NCBI GenBank assembly: GCA_013216195.1
Contig: JABSOQ010000029.1
Span: forward strand, 1-32,945
Direction of reading: 5' to 3'
DNA: 32,945 nucleotides
From: Bdellovibrionales bacterium
GTDB lineage: Bacteria > Bdellovibrionota > Bdellovibrionia > Bdellovibrionales > UBA1609
Part shown: one piece after another, positions 1 to 8,281 of the stretch
Layout: the number at the start of each line of letters is the position of its first letter
Numbering within the stretch: the stretch's first letter is position 1
The notes under the pieces: model-generated
Told to the model about the DNA's origin: nothing
The model's input: the letters and a program-made list of their open reading frames with translations, nothing else
Database searches by the model: none
Position numbers and translations under genes: made by a program

Positions 1-1215
1 GCTGCTAAGCAGGGGTTGAAAAAAGCTATGTCTTTGGCCGAACTCGGTCTAAAGCAGGGCGTACTGGCGCCTCATGCGAGGCCTGATTTGAAAACGCTAA
101 GGCGGCTTGGTTTCACAGGTTCTGACACAGAGGTAATCGAAAGGGCAGGCAAGAAGGCTCCCGAAATTTTGGCTGCCTGTTACAGTGCTTCAGCGATGTG
201 GACAGCGAATGCCGCGACAGTTTCACCAAGTGCAGACAGTTCAGACGGCAAAGTGCATTTCACTCCTGCAAATCTAAATAACAAGTTTCATAGATCGATT
301 GAACCAGAGCTCACTGGCCTTATATTGAGGGCGACCTTTAATGACTCAGAGGTGTTTACCCATCACAGTCATTTGCCAGAGGCTCCACAGTTTGGTGATG
401 AAGGTGCTGCTAATCACACTCGGTTTTGCAATGCTTATGCCTCAGGGGGGGTGCAGTTTTTTGTGTATGGCCGCTCTGGTTTTAATTCAGCTGTTCCCGA
501 GCCGAAAAGGTTTCCAGCGAGGCAAACCCTAGAAGCTTCAATGGCCGTGGCCAGGTTACATCAGTTAAATGATGAAAACGTAGTCTTCGCCCAGCAAAAC
601 CCTGATGTCATTGACCATGGTGTGTTTCACAACGACGTGATTTCGGTAGGAAACCAGAACCTGTACTTTTATCATCAGTTGGCTCTGCTAGACACAAAGA
701 AGACTCTTGCAGAAATTCAGCAAAAGTTTGAAGGCGAATTTCATTTTGTTGAGGTGCCTTCAAATGAGGTCTCAGTGAAAGATGCCGTTGAATCTTACCT
801 TTTCAATAGCCAATTGGTGACTCTACCAGATGGAGACATGGCTATCGTTGTGCCCGAGGAGTGCCGCAAGAACGAATCCGTCTGGCGCTACCTTGAGAAG
901 CTACCTTCGTTAGGCAGTCCCGTGCAAAAAGTTCTGGTCTACGATGTCACTGAGAGTATGAAGAATGGCGGAGGGCCTGCGTGCTTGAGACTTCGTGTCG
1001 CATTAAGCGAGTCAGAACTGCAAGCCGTGAATCCCAAAACGTTGATGAATCAGAAGCTGTTTGAAACCCTAAATGCTTGGGTCGACAAGCATTACCGCGA
1101 CAGAATTGAGCCTGCTGATTTGCTAGACCCGAGTCTTTTAACAGAGACTCATTCGGCTCTTGATGAGCTGACACAAATCTTGGGGCTCGGCCCAGTCTAC
1201 GATTTTCAGAGATAG
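1..1215 (+). CDS. astB: N-succinylarginine dihydrolase AstB (5' end outside window)
   Basis: Second enzyme of the arginine succinyltransferase (AST) pathway; it converts N2-succinylarginine to N2-succinylornithine, two ammonia and CO2 in the cytoplasm. The frame is already open at base 1 and reads [14 protein letters not shown], which matches the region starting near residue 41 of E. coli AstB, so about 40 residues lie off the left edge and the ATG at 16 is internal. The catalytic triad of the family is visible: Glu in GDEGAANH, His in GVFHNDVI and Cys in [10 protein letters not shown]. Family signatures [14 protein letters not shown] and NLNNKFHRS are also present, and the C-terminus ends in VYDFQR like the E. 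coli protein. The next gene is not an ast gene, so any operon would have to lie upstream. No frameshift or missing key residue. Confidence 0.97.
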   Translation, partial: AAKQGLKKAMSLAELGLKQGVLAPHARPDLKTLRRLGFTGSDTEVIERAGKKAPEILAACYSASAMWTANAATVSPSADSSDGKVHFTPANLNNKFHRSIEPELTGLILRATFNDSEVFTHHSHLPEAPQFGDEGAANHTRFCNAYASGGVQFFVYGRSGFNSAVPEPKRFPARQTLEASMAVARLHQLNDENVVFAQQNPDVIDHGVFHNDVISVGNQNLYFYHQLALLDTKKTLAEIQQKFEGEFHFVEVPSNEVSVKDAVESYLFNSQLVTLPDGDMAIVVPEECRKNESVWRYLEKLPSLGSPVQKVLVYDVTESMKNGGGPACLRLRVALSESELQAVNPKTLMNQKLFETLNAWVDKHYRDRIEPADLLDPSLLTETHSALDELTQILGLGPVYDFQR

Positions 1216-1346
1216 CTCTACTGGCCCTAGGTCTTAGTTCGCCTCGCATTTTCGATTTGAGTGTCTCAGTTTGAGACAACTTGATTTTCATTTCAGTCGC
1301 CTCGTTTTGATACCGATAGCATTTATAAGGGGGCTTATGAGGGTTT

Positions 1347-2486
1347 TTGATTCTAATTGTAAGTATAGTGGCGGCAAGCTGCATGACTGTATCTGCTGAG
1401 GCAAAGACACGTTTAGCCATCAGCACTTTCGAGAACAAAACAGGGTCATCAAGTGGGAGCTGTAAATTCAGATACCGAAGGTGGGCAAGTTTAGGTAAGG
1501 GTTTGAAAACTCAACTCACTACCTGGCTGGTTAAAACCAGAAGGTTCTCAGTTCAAGAGAGAGAGAACTTAAAAAAGATGCACCGTGAAGAGCATCAGTT
1601 GATCAACTCTGATAAGAGATACGCCCCCAAAGCAAATCAGTTCAAAGCGGCACATTACAGTATCACTGGTGCGATAACTAAGTTTGAAATGTGTGAGTCT
1701 GGATTAGGCGGTGATGTAGATGTTGGGGGCCTATTCGGATTGAAAAATGCTGGTCTTGAAGTTGGGGCGCAGAGATCAACAGCCAAGGTGGGTCTTGATA
1801 TTCGCATTGTTGATGTTGAAACAGGTGAAGTTCTCAGTGCTTTTACAGCCTCTGGTAAAGCCAGCTCAACCGGGGTAAAGATCGATGGCGACATCAAAGG
1901 TGCAGATTTTGGAACAGAGGCTTTTAAGAATACCCCGCTAGGTGAGGCCACAGACAAAGCAGTTAAAAAGGCAGCGAAAAAGATTTTCGAAATCGTACCA
2001 GAGCGCACGAGTGCTCCATCTCAAGATGTAGCATCTGCTCGGGGTACAAATGGAGATGCGGTGACAGCTGGTGCAAATGGTAGCTCTGGTGGAGCAGTAT
2101 TTAGAGTTGATGGTCAGTCAATTGATCACATCTGTTTGTCGAGTTCATTTCCAATAGGCTGTAAACCAATCGCTACGAGTAAGACTGGCAAAAAGGTGAA
2201 GGTTATTGATCTGTCTAAGGGCAAGAAGCAGGTCTATGATTCGAAGAATGTCAAAAAGCTAGAGCCCGCAGGCGATAAGCTTAAGGTCGGTTCAGAGGCC
2301 TATGTGTCTTGCTATTTCAAGGGTGCTGGTTGTGGTCACAGGAAGAAGACCTTCAAAAGTTGCCTGATCACCGATCAGTTCGATGATAGCTTCATTATCA
2401 ATTGTGGAGGCTCCGACTACACAGTCCAACCGCAAGCTCTTTTTCTTGGTACTGATATGAAGCGCAAAGTTGCGGGGCAGAAATAA
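1347..2486 (+). CDS. CsgG-family (curli assembly-type) exported protein
   Basis: 379 aa. Residues about 20-215 have the CsgG/lipoprotein pattern: RLAISTFENKTG at the start, then a stretch reading VGLDIRIVDVETGEVL and ending in DKAVKKAAKKIFEIV. CsgG proteins form outer-membrane secretion channels in curli systems, but the family is also widespread as periplasmic proteins of unknown role. No curli subunit gene is nearby, so a curli function is not supported. Residues 215-379 are an extra Cys-containing region I do not recognise. The first in-frame start is TTG 1347, just after an in-frame TGA at 1338. It gives a short hydrophobic leader (LIVSIVAASC) that could be a weak lipobox or a Sec signal cut after AEA. 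ATG 1383 is the alternative start but would remove the leader. The next gene begins one base after the stop, so the two are probably co-translated. Confidence 0.75.
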   Translation: MILIVSIVAASCMTVSAEAKTRLAISTFENKTGSSSGSCKFRYRRWASLGKGLKTQLTTWLVKTRRFSVQERENLKKMHREEHQLINSDKRYAPKANQFKAAHYSITGAITKFEMCESGLGGDVDVGGLFGLKNAGLEVGAQRSTAKVGLDIRIVDVETGEVLSAFTASGKASSTGVKIDGDIKGADFGTEAFKNTPLGEATDKAVKKAAKKIFEIVPERTSAPSQDVASARGTNGDAVTAGANGSSGGAVFRVDGQSIDHICLSSSFPIGCKPIATSKTGKKVKVIDLSKGKKQVYDSKNVKKLEPAGDKLKVGSEAYVSCYFKGAGCGHRKKTFKSCLITDQFDDSFIINCGGSDYTVQPQALFLGTDMKRKVAGQK

Positions 2487-2487
2487 T

Positions 2488-2847
2488 ATGGCGCGAGTTT
2501 GGTTATCGGCCTTAGTCACTATTGCCTTCTTGCTGCCTAGTTTGGCACTGGCCTGGACCTGTGAAGAGACTGGGAGCCGAAGGCTCGGGCCGAATACTAT
2601 AGAAGCTTGCGGAGTTGCTGAGGCCGAGACCGAAGAAGAGGCGAGGGCAAGTGCCTACGGCCAGGCCAAACGTGAGTTTGAGATGATCTGTAACGATTCG
2701 GCTAATTGTCGTGGGCGAGATTTCAATGTGAACCCTAAGCGCAGCACATGTTCAAAGGGCAAGAAGACCTACAAGTGCTACAGAGCGATTGAGTTTCAGA
2801 TTCTCGAGGCTAAGAAAGACAAGGATTCGATCTTTCATGATCACTAA
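2488..2847 (+). CDS. Small exported Cys-containing protein, unknown
   Basis: 119 aa from ATG 2488, one base after the TAA of the CsgG-like gene. A TTG start at 2470 is possible, but it would overlap the upstream gene and put RGRNN before the signal peptide. Clear Sec signal peptide: positive MAR, hydrophobic core and ALA cleavage site before WTCEE. The mature part has six cysteines and an alternating charged helix (AEAETEEEARASAYGQAKREF). The regular cysteines suggest disulfides in the periplasm. I do not recognise the family. The tight coupling to the CsgG-like gene suggests the two products act together; this is an inference from position only. Confidence 0.7.
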   Translation: MARVWLSALVTIAFLLPSLALAWTCEETGSRRLGPNTIEACGVAEAETEEEARASAYGQAKREFEMICNDSANCRGRDFNVNPKRSTCSKGKKTYKCYRAIEFQILEAKKDKDSIFHDH

Positions 2848-2942
2848 ATTGGGTAGCCAGCCTTAGGCTCCTGCACTTCGATTTTTGCATTTTTAGACAG
2901 TCTGACGTTTTCAAAGTACTCTCATTCTGCCGATAAGTAAAT

Positions 2943-3566
2943 ATGGAAGCATCACAGCCTTCGATCAAAAGTTTTAAGAGATTCAAAATAAACAGACTCA
3001 TTGCTTCAGGGGGGATGGGAGATGTTTATGAGGCTATAGACACATCCAATGGATCTCGGGTCGCCTTAAAACTCATGACCATAGACATTGAAGACAAACT
3101 GCCTGATGCCCAGCGCAGGTTTAAGCTTGAAGCTCAAAGCCTCGAAAGGCTCGATAGTGAGAATGTTGTGAAGATTATCGAGACAGGAACTTTTGAGGGT
3201 GTACCTTATATCGTGATGGAGTTTCTTGAAGGGCGCTTGCTGTCTGAGATTACGGATAACTTCGTTTTTGGCGTAGATGAAGCCTTTCCGATCATGCTGC
3301 AGTTGCTCGAGGGCCTATCGGCCTGTCATAAGCTTCGAATCATTCACCGAGACATTAAGCCGTCTAACATAATAATCACAGATGCGGGTACTGCTAAGAT
3401 TCTTGATTTTGGTATCGTCAAAGATCTAGAAGGCTCTAAAGGTGAGCAAACCACTCAAGGTTTGATCATGGGGAGTTTTAAGTATTTGTCGCCAGAGATT
3501 GCGAATTGCTTGTCTCCAACCCCTAGGTCTGACATTTGGGCTCTTGGGGCGTCCGCTGATCACTAG
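2943..3566 (+). pseudogene. Ser/Thr protein kinase, N-terminal part of a broken gene
   Basis: Hanks-type (PknB-like) Ser/Thr kinase domain, 207 aa before the frame stops. Visible motifs: glycine loop ASGGMGDVYE (22-30), ATP-lysine K43 in VALKLM, Glu63 in helix C, catalytic loop HRDIKPSN (135-142), DFG at 155-157, SPE (the APE motif) at 183-185, and SDIWALG of helix F at about 196. All catalytic residues are present. The frame then hits TAG 3564-3566 just after WALGAS. The rest of the C-lobe is found first in frame +1 (about 3560-3635, reading NLLKELNDPRFDFPEHARNG) and then back in the original frame (from about 3636, reading IPFELEGIIRKMCEPNPALR). Helix F to subdomain XI is about eight residues shorter than usual, so the first lesion is probably a small deletion and the second a one-base change. 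The downstream part is described in the next entry. Confidence 0.85.
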
Positions 3567-3671
3567 CAAAAATTACCCGAACCTTTTAAAAGAGCTGAAT
3601 GATCCCAGGTTTGACTTTCCGGAGCATGCTCGGAATGGATCCCTTTCGAGCTCGAGGGAATCATTAGAAAA

Positions 3672-5090
3672 ATGTGTGAGCCAAACCCTGCACTCAGGTA
3701 CGTCTCAGTTAGAGCCGTGCTAGACGATCTTAAATGGTTGCAAGAAAAGTACAGCCTCAAGCCAGATCTTGATATCTCCCACCTGTTCGAGAACTTTTCA
3801 AATGCTGATGAAATGGTACGCCTACTTGAGAGAGATAACCTTAACACCACTGAAGTTAAGCGGGTCATGGCTCAGGCAGCAAAAATTGGAAGAGACAATT
3901 GTTCACAGACCAAAGACGAACTAGATCTGTCTTTAGACTTCAATCTGCTTGATATGGAGTCACTAGAGGAGGCGCGAGCTGAGTTTCTCGCACTCTGCCC
4001 GGTAGCAGAAAAGCAGGCTTTGCCAAGGCCGAGTTTACAACCCTTTTTAGTGGTTGCCTTACTTCTAGCTCTAGTCGGCTTTTTAGGGATGAACAGTGGA
4101 AGGCTAAGTGAGAACCTGTATTCGTGGTACCAGTCTTTCCAGAAGGTAGCTAGTAATCAATCGATAATGGTCGTGAACACAAAAGTGAGCTCTGACCTCA
4201 GGCTTTTGAATCGACGTGTAGACTTTCAACCTCAGGTAGGCGTTAAAAGTCAGAAGCAGAACTATATCGACCTTTCTTGGCAAGATGACCGTGAGGCTTC
4301 TGAGCTTTTAATCGAGGTTTCAACAGAGCCGAGTTTTAATTCTGTTTTGGAGAGTCATCAGGTTTCTGGTACGAGCCTGAGATGGTGGCCTAAGCTCGCA
4401 GGCAACTACTTCTGGAGAGTGCGTGCCAAAGAGCCAGAGCAAGATGTGTTTCGCACGAGTAAAACTGGCATTTTGAATGTACTTCCTCATCCGCCGTTAT
4501 TCGAAGACTACTACGTTTTCAAAAAGTACGGAAAAACTGAAAGTCAATTGGCGCTTCTTAAGGTCAAGGCTGATATTAATTGGCCCAATCAACCACTTGT
4601 TGAGAAGTGGCAAGTGCAGGTTTCACAGAGCCCTCGATTTCATAAAATCGTACATTCACAAGAGGTGTCTAAGAGCCGCTTTCGATATGAGTTTTTAAGA
4701 TCAGGAGAGTACTTTATTCGGGTTTCTCCGATGGGTAACTTTGCAGATGGCTACAAACCGAGTTACTCGAGCACCAGGGTTTTGATTTCGAAAGATCTCA
4801 AGTTGAGAGCTCCAGCCTCAAGGGCTTTGCTGCCTTTGAAATCAAGCCGAGTGCGAGATCCTATGCAATTTGAGTGGGAGATGCTTGTGGGGGCCAGAAA
4901 TTATGAGATTCAGCTGTCTGAAACACCTGGTTTTGAAGCCGTATATCTCAGAAAATTAGCGTCAAGAAACAAGATGGTGATTTCTAAAAGCGCCATTCGC
5001 AAAGCTTCGTACTGGAGAGTAAAAGCAATCTATGCAGAGGGCCACTCGAAATGGAGCGAGCCTAGCCAAATTTTACTGGTAGATAAGTGA
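3672..5090 (+). pseudogene. Ser/Thr kinase, C-terminal part: subdomain XI, TM helix, FN3-like repeats
   Basis: Same reading frame as the kinase N-terminal part and its continuation. ATG 3672 lies inside kinase subdomain XI (CEPNPALRY; the Arg is conserved) and is not a natural start; the true frame is open back to 3615. After the kinase tail comes a cytoplasmic linker, one transmembrane helix (about residues 123-140, FLVVALLLALVGFLGM) and a large extracytoplasmic part. That part holds three beta-sandwich repeats with matching strands YFWRVRAKE, YFIRVSPMG and SYWRVKAIY, each preceded by a W- or K-rich strand and a phrase like 'STEPSF', 'SQSPRF' or 'SETPGF'. This is the FN3-like architecture of receptor kinases whose outer domain senses cell-wall or surface ligands. 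The intact gene would code for about 715 aa plus the deleted residues. A separate gene starting at 3672 is unlikely. Confidence 0.8.
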
Positions 5091-5133
5091 TTGAAGTCGG
5101 TCACGAAATCGAATCTTTGTGGCCAAGTATAGA

Positions 5134-5532
5134 CTAACCTTCATGAACCCATTGCAAGAAATGGTTTATCTGATCTCTGTAGGACTGAATGTGTTGTAAA
5201 AATTCAGGATCAATTTCTTTCTTAACAAACCACTGCTCGGTTTGTCTGGTGTCCTCTAAGGCACCAGCGTGCGGGGAGTCCTCAAGATCGTAGGGGATAT
5301 CCCAACATAATGAAAGGTACAGCTCACCATCCCAAAGGTTCAGCTCTAGAATTGCTTCATACTCTTCAGGGTGGTATTCAATTCCGGCCTTGCTAATGCT
5401 TAAGCTGAGTTGTTGACCTGCGATAATTTGATCGAACAGTTCTATGACATTCGGGTCGTGGTAGTTGCTGTAAAAAATCTCACTTTTATATTTGTCTTCT
5501 ACACAAATCTTGAAATCAAAGAACTTTTTAGT
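5134..5532 (-). pseudogene. Open frame without start codon, continuing past TAG 5533-5535
   Basis: 132 sense codons on the minus strand between TAG 5533-5535 and TAG 5134-5136, in exactly the same frame as the 110-aa upstream gene. The translation is protein-like: it begins TKKFFDFKICVEDKYK, has an alternating hydrophobic strand (AILELNLWDGELYLSLCWD) and ends FLQWVHEG. There is no ATG or GTG in the frame, and no TTG until near the end, so it cannot be a separate gene with a normal start. Either the TAG is a nonsense mutation inside one gene of about 243 codons, or a downstream gene lost its start codon (the codon after the TAG is ACT, where a coupled ATG might once have been). I do not recognise the family. 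Confidence 0.6.
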
Positions 5533-5865
5533 CTAGGTAGAACTTGAGCCACCTGAACTCTCCAGATACTCAACAAGTTGGCGATGGTAGTTGTTGAGCT
5601 GTTCTTTAAGCTCCTGGTTTTGGGAGATCTCTTTTATTGAGAACAAAAGGAGATCGCCGACTACGTCGCTTCTCCAAGAGCCGAATAGGTTAGCTATCTT
5701 GCCTTTTCTAAAGTTGCCGAGATCTTTCCACGAACTTTTAAGGCTACTGTATTGGGGGTCTTCCTGACTTGCTTTTTGGGGTAGAGAGGTAAGGCAAAGG
5801 CAAGGGCAAGGGTAGATTTCTAAACTCTCTTCGTACTCGTAAAGACTCTTGTCATCGTTTTCCAT
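5533..5865 (-). CDS. Hypothetical protein, 110 aa
   Basis: Starts at ATG 5865 (minus strand) with a GAGG about 10 bases upstream. The protein is soluble, with an acidic N-terminus (MENDDKSLYEYEES), three close cysteines (YPCPCLCL), a basic middle and a helical C-terminus ending in a Gly/Ser tail (GGSSST). No signal peptide, no membrane helix, no family I recognise. It follows the 72-aa gene on the same strand by 28 bases, so the two are likely an operon. The frame continues for 132 codons beyond its TAG, so this may be only the N-terminal half of a larger protein. Confidence 0.55.
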   Translation of the reverse strand: MENDDKSLYEYEESLEIYPCPCLCLTSLPQKASQEDPQYSSLKSSWKDLGNFRKGKIANLFGSWRSDVVGDLLLFSIKEISQNQELKEQLNNYHRQLVEYLESSGGSSST

Positions 5866-5893
5866 CTAACTTACCTCTATCGGGGTGTATGTC

Positions 5894-6112
5894 TTAGCTT
5901 TGCTTGTAGGCTGAAACCAAAGACCCTTTGGCAATTAGTACGACTCTCACGGAGCCCATCGAGTCTTTAAATTCATAAATTACACTTGTGAGGCTCAAAG
6001 GTGAAGCGTTATCAGCTTGTATGTGCACGATAGCGGACTCTAGCCGTTTCATTAGCTCAGTAGCTGCGGTAGTTGTTGCCGGCAGGTCTTTTGCCCAGTC
6101 GTGGACAGACAA
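5894..6112 (-). CDS. Hypothetical protein, 72 aa
   Basis: Small soluble protein from TTG 6112 (minus strand); an in-frame TGA lies a few codons upstream, so no longer form is possible. It has a helical N-terminal half (AATELMKRLESAIVHIQAD) and a beta-rich C-terminal half (SVRVVLIAKGSLVSAY). No signal peptide. It lies 40 bases from the divergent start at 6153 and 28 bases before the next minus-strand gene. The family is not recognised. The start codon is uncertain because no clear ribosome binding site precedes it. Confidence 0.45.
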   Translation of the reverse strand: MSVHDWAKDLPATTTAATELMKRLESAIVHIQADNASPLSLTSVIYEFKDSMGSVRVVLIAKGSLVSAYKQS

Positions 6113-6152
6113 ATATCTGGTCAGTCAAAACCTTGAGTAATAACATCACTCT

Positions 6153-6332
6153 ATGATCCGCAGTGGAAACGACTTTAATAAAAGCACTCGAATGGTTTAC
6201 GTGTGGCAAGCCGTTCAAGATCTGGGCAGAGCCAACCCTGCTGAGGTATTGGATTGGGTGAAGAGAAAGGTCGGCCTAGATGAGGTCACCGAAAAACTGA
6301 AGCGCAGTATCTACCGAGATCTAAAGACTTAG
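6153..6332 (+). CDS. Winged-helix-like N-terminal part (59 aa) of a probably frameshifted gene
   Basis: ATG 6153 to TAG 6330-6332. The sequence reads as a three-helix winged-helix/HTH start: VYVWQAVQDLGRANPAEVLDW, then a second helix, then KRSIYRDLKT, which looks like a recognition helix cut short. The expected next part, a strand-turn-strand wing, is found one frame away: frame +2 reads KDLALNDEIGVEYHLPSGE. Joining the two at about 6325 gives RSIYRDLKDLALNDEIGVEY, a natural helix-to-wing transition. A single missing base in CTAAAGAC would explain the break. As it stands the product is an HTH domain without its wing. The likely role is DNA binding or an effector-adaptor domain; this is an inference from pattern only. 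Confidence 0.55.
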   Translation: MIRSGNDFNKSTRMVYVWQAVQDLGRANPAEVLDWVKRKVGLDEVTEKLKRSIYRDLKT

Positions 6333-6334
6333 CA

Positions 6335-7054
6335 TTGAATGATGAAATCGGCGTCGAATATCATCTGCCCTCAGGTGAGATCGTCGAACCGGGTCGCGAA
6401 GGGGAGCATAAATACATCAAGGCGCAGTACTTCTCCTACACCTCAGATACCAGAATACCAGGCGGTGGTCTCCTTGCTCCATATGATATGATTTTTTTGC
6501 GGCAGAGGCAAAATGTGGTGAATTGGTCTGTGTCAGATCTTGAGAATGGTTTTATAAGTAGGTCGATCTGCCTTGTGGTGAGCGTTTCGCCCTATAAGTT
6601 TTTGAGCCTTAACCTAAGCATTGATGACTTGCCTGCCAAGTTACTGATTGCGAGATCGTCAGGGCTATCAGACGTTGCTCCATTTGTGGCTCAGGCTGAA
6701 AGTGAGCTTGGTCTCAGAGCGTCTTCGCTTATGGTTCCAGATAAGAGTGTGAGCCGCGGTGGCTCTGCAGATAGGCTTGGTCATTGTATTTTGAACTTTA
6801 CCGGTGACGCAGAATCATATGAGTTTCGTGATCTTGCCTCGAGCTCCGGTAGTCTCTTTGCTGATGCAACTGCCGAAGATGAAAACAGTCTTCAGCTACT
6901 TACAGGGCAAGAGGAGACATTTCGATCTTCTTCAGTTTCTCCGTTTGAAACAGAACGAAATTGGCAAAATCTGGGTGATGAGCCCATCTCATTGAAGTAT
7001 CCAAGCTTTGTAAGGGCTGGAAATTTCAAGATAATGGTGTCTAAAACCACTTAG
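6335..7054 (+). CDS. Hypothetical protein, 239 aa (likely C-terminal part of the winged-helix gene)
   Basis: Open frame from TTG 6335, two bases after the 59-aa frame ends. The frame is open back to 6284, and the residues before the TTG (RSKDLA) fit the helix of the preceding frame. The first residues, IGVEYHLPSGEIV, look like the wing of a winged helix. The rest (about residues 25-239) is a soluble mixed alpha/beta domain with no signal peptide or membrane helix; it is not a family I recognise. No ribosome binding site supports TTG 6335, so independent translation is doubtful except by coupling. The plain reading is one gene, 6153-7054, of about 300 aa with one frameshift. Confidence 0.6.
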   Translation: MNDEIGVEYHLPSGEIVEPGREGEHKYIKAQYFSYTSDTRIPGGGLLAPYDMIFLRQRQNVVNWSVSDLENGFISRSICLVVSVSPYKFLSLNLSIDDLPAKLLIARSSGLSDVAPFVAQAESELGLRASSLMVPDKSVSRGGSADRLGHCILNFTGDAESYEFRDLASSSGSLFADATAEDENSLQLLTGQEETFRSSSVSPFETERNWQNLGDEPISLKYPSFVRAGNFKIMVSKTT

Positions 7055-7141
7055 AAAAACTCTTGTTTCAGGTTGAAACGCGACGATCAGTGACGCGATT
7101 GATGGTTTATCTTTTTGTTATCAACACAAGGAGATTAGACA

Positions 7142-7786
7142 ATGAGTTTTTCAAGAGTTTTCGTAATCAAGAGCCTATTTCTTTCAGTATTTTCTTTTTC
7201 TGCCGCCGCTCAATTGGTGGTACCTTCTGCGCTAAAAGAGCAGCAAAGAGAGCCAAAGCAGGTCTTTACCTGTGAGATCAACACACTTGTGCAATACGGA
7301 GAGGTGACTCCCCAAGAAGACCAATGGTTCATGATGCCTGTTGATAATCTTCGCAAGAATAATGCGATTTCGAGCATTTTGATTCGGGCAGACCACACGG
7401 TTGACCCAAGTGTCATAGAAGTTAAAGCGGCAAAAATTTGTCAAAAGAGACTAGCTAAGCAAGTTTCGAGACATTGCCAAAGCTTTCGGGTTCAGAAAAA
7501 TAGAATTGAGAAACTGCCACACTTCCACCTACCGCCACATCTTGAAAGAGCCAGAAGGTTTACAGTAAAGCCTTATATGACAACCAGCACAGCAAGACTC
7601 TACCGCAAAGACATGAGAGGGCATGGCTGGGGAGAAGTTGGAAGTCATCTCTCATACATGCAGATTCCATTTCAGCTTGAGTCTCCAGATCAGCCAATTC
7701 ATGGCCCAGGTGCTCAAGAGATTCTAAATGAAAGCTCGCAGTGTGACCCTGAGGGCAACAGAATACCTATGCCAGAATATCGATAA
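7142..7786 (+). CDS. Exported protein of unknown function, 214 aa
   Basis: ATG 7142 is preceded by a strong ribosome binding site (AAGGAG at 7129-7134). Sec signal peptide MSFSRVFVIKSLFLSVFSFSAAA, cut before QLVVP. The mature protein of about 190 aa is basic, with four cysteines (FTCEIN, KICQKR, RHCQSF, SQCDPE) that could form two disulfides, and a His-rich stretch (LPHFHLPPHLERA). No transmembrane helix, no lipobox. I do not recognise the family. It is a single transcription unit ending at the strong terminator at 7853-7883. Confidence 0.75.
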   Translation: MSFSRVFVIKSLFLSVFSFSAAAQLVVPSALKEQQREPKQVFTCEINTLVQYGEVTPQEDQWFMMPVDNLRKNNAISSILIRADHTVDPSVIEVKAAKICQKRLAKQVSRHCQSFRVQKNRIEKLPHFHLPPHLERARRFTVKPYMTTSTARLYRKDMRGHGWGEVGSHLSYMQIPFQLESPDQPIHGPGAQEILNESSQCDPEGNRIPMPEYR

Positions 7787-7852
7787 TTAGCCAGACCGGA
7801 TGTCTAGCGCGTTGAACGTTGATTGTCTTTAATCCCACAATTCTCAACCTCG

Positions 7853-7883
7853 GCCGACTCTAGCTCAAGAGTCGGCTTTTTTT
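7853..7883 (+). terminator. Rho-independent terminator
   Basis: Perfect 8-bp stem GCCGACTC / GAGTCGGC with an 8-base loop, followed by seven T. It ends the transcript of the 214-aa exported protein. It also lies just past the 3' end of the minus-strand His-rich gene but lacks a T-run in that direction. Confidence 0.92.
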
Positions 7884-7886
7884 ACT

Positions 7887-8168
7887 CTAGCCTTTCTCGG
7901 GGCCTTCACAGTCGTGGGTATGGCCATCAAGCTGATGATGCCAGTGCCCATCATGAAGGTAGTCAGTGTGGCCATTGTGCTCTTTTGAAGAGTGTCCACA
8001 CTTTGGACCATGCTGATGGCTGTGATTTTGGTGGTGATTATGATGATGGTCAACATGATTGTGATTTGCGTGTTGGTAGTGTGAATCATCAGTCTTGTGT
8101 TCATGAGAGTCAGCATTTGCGTATGCGCTCATTGCAAACGCGATAAGGCAAATCATTAATGGTTTCAT
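7887..8168 (-). CDS. His-rich periplasmic metal-binding protein
   Basis: 93 aa from ATG 8168. An earlier ATG at 8177 overlaps the AAGGA ribosome binding site, while AAGGA is well spaced for 8168. Sec signal peptide MKPLMICLIAFAMSAYANA. The mature chain is extremely His-rich (NHNHVDHHHNHHQNHSHQH). It ends in a recognisable module, HGPKCGHSSKEHNGHTDYLHDGHWHH, given here split by its parts: GPKCGH, then HNGHTDYLHDGHWHH, then a final HTHDC. Short proteins with the CGH...DYLHDGH pattern occur beside zinc homeostasis genes in many proteobacteria, so zinc (or nickel/copper) binding is likely. The neighbours here are not transporters. It lies 113 bases downstream of the hybrid kinase gene on the same strand. 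No Zur-type operator was seen. Confidence 0.8.
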   Translation of the reverse strand: MKPLMICLIAFAMSAYANADSHEHKTDDSHYQHANHNHVDHHHNHHQNHSHQHGPKCGHSSKEHNGHTDYLHDGHWHHQLDGHTHDCEGPEKG

Positions 8169-8281
8169 TTTGAGCATCCTTTCGGCGAGTCTCTTCAGTT
8201 TATCGAAGATGTCTTAAAAGTGCAAAAGAGCCCAGAGAGATATAGCAATACTCTCAAGAGAGTAATTCGAAAGACTAATTG

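Noticed and set aside
1-1215. astB as part of an ast operon in the window
   Set aside because: The following gene is a CsgG-like protein on its own; other ast genes could only lie to the left of the window.
947-1438. 163-codon minus-strand frame opposite astB and the next gene
   Set aside because: It overlaps the conserved AstB C-terminus and has no protein-like pattern.
6320-6335. Programmed frameshift signal in the winged-helix gene
   Set aside because: No canonical slippery heptamer (X XXY YYZ) is present at the junction; a simple one-base loss explains it.
7823-8146. 107-codon plus-strand frame rich in His and Asp
   Set aside because: It is the complement of the His-rich minus-strand gene and runs through a strong terminator.
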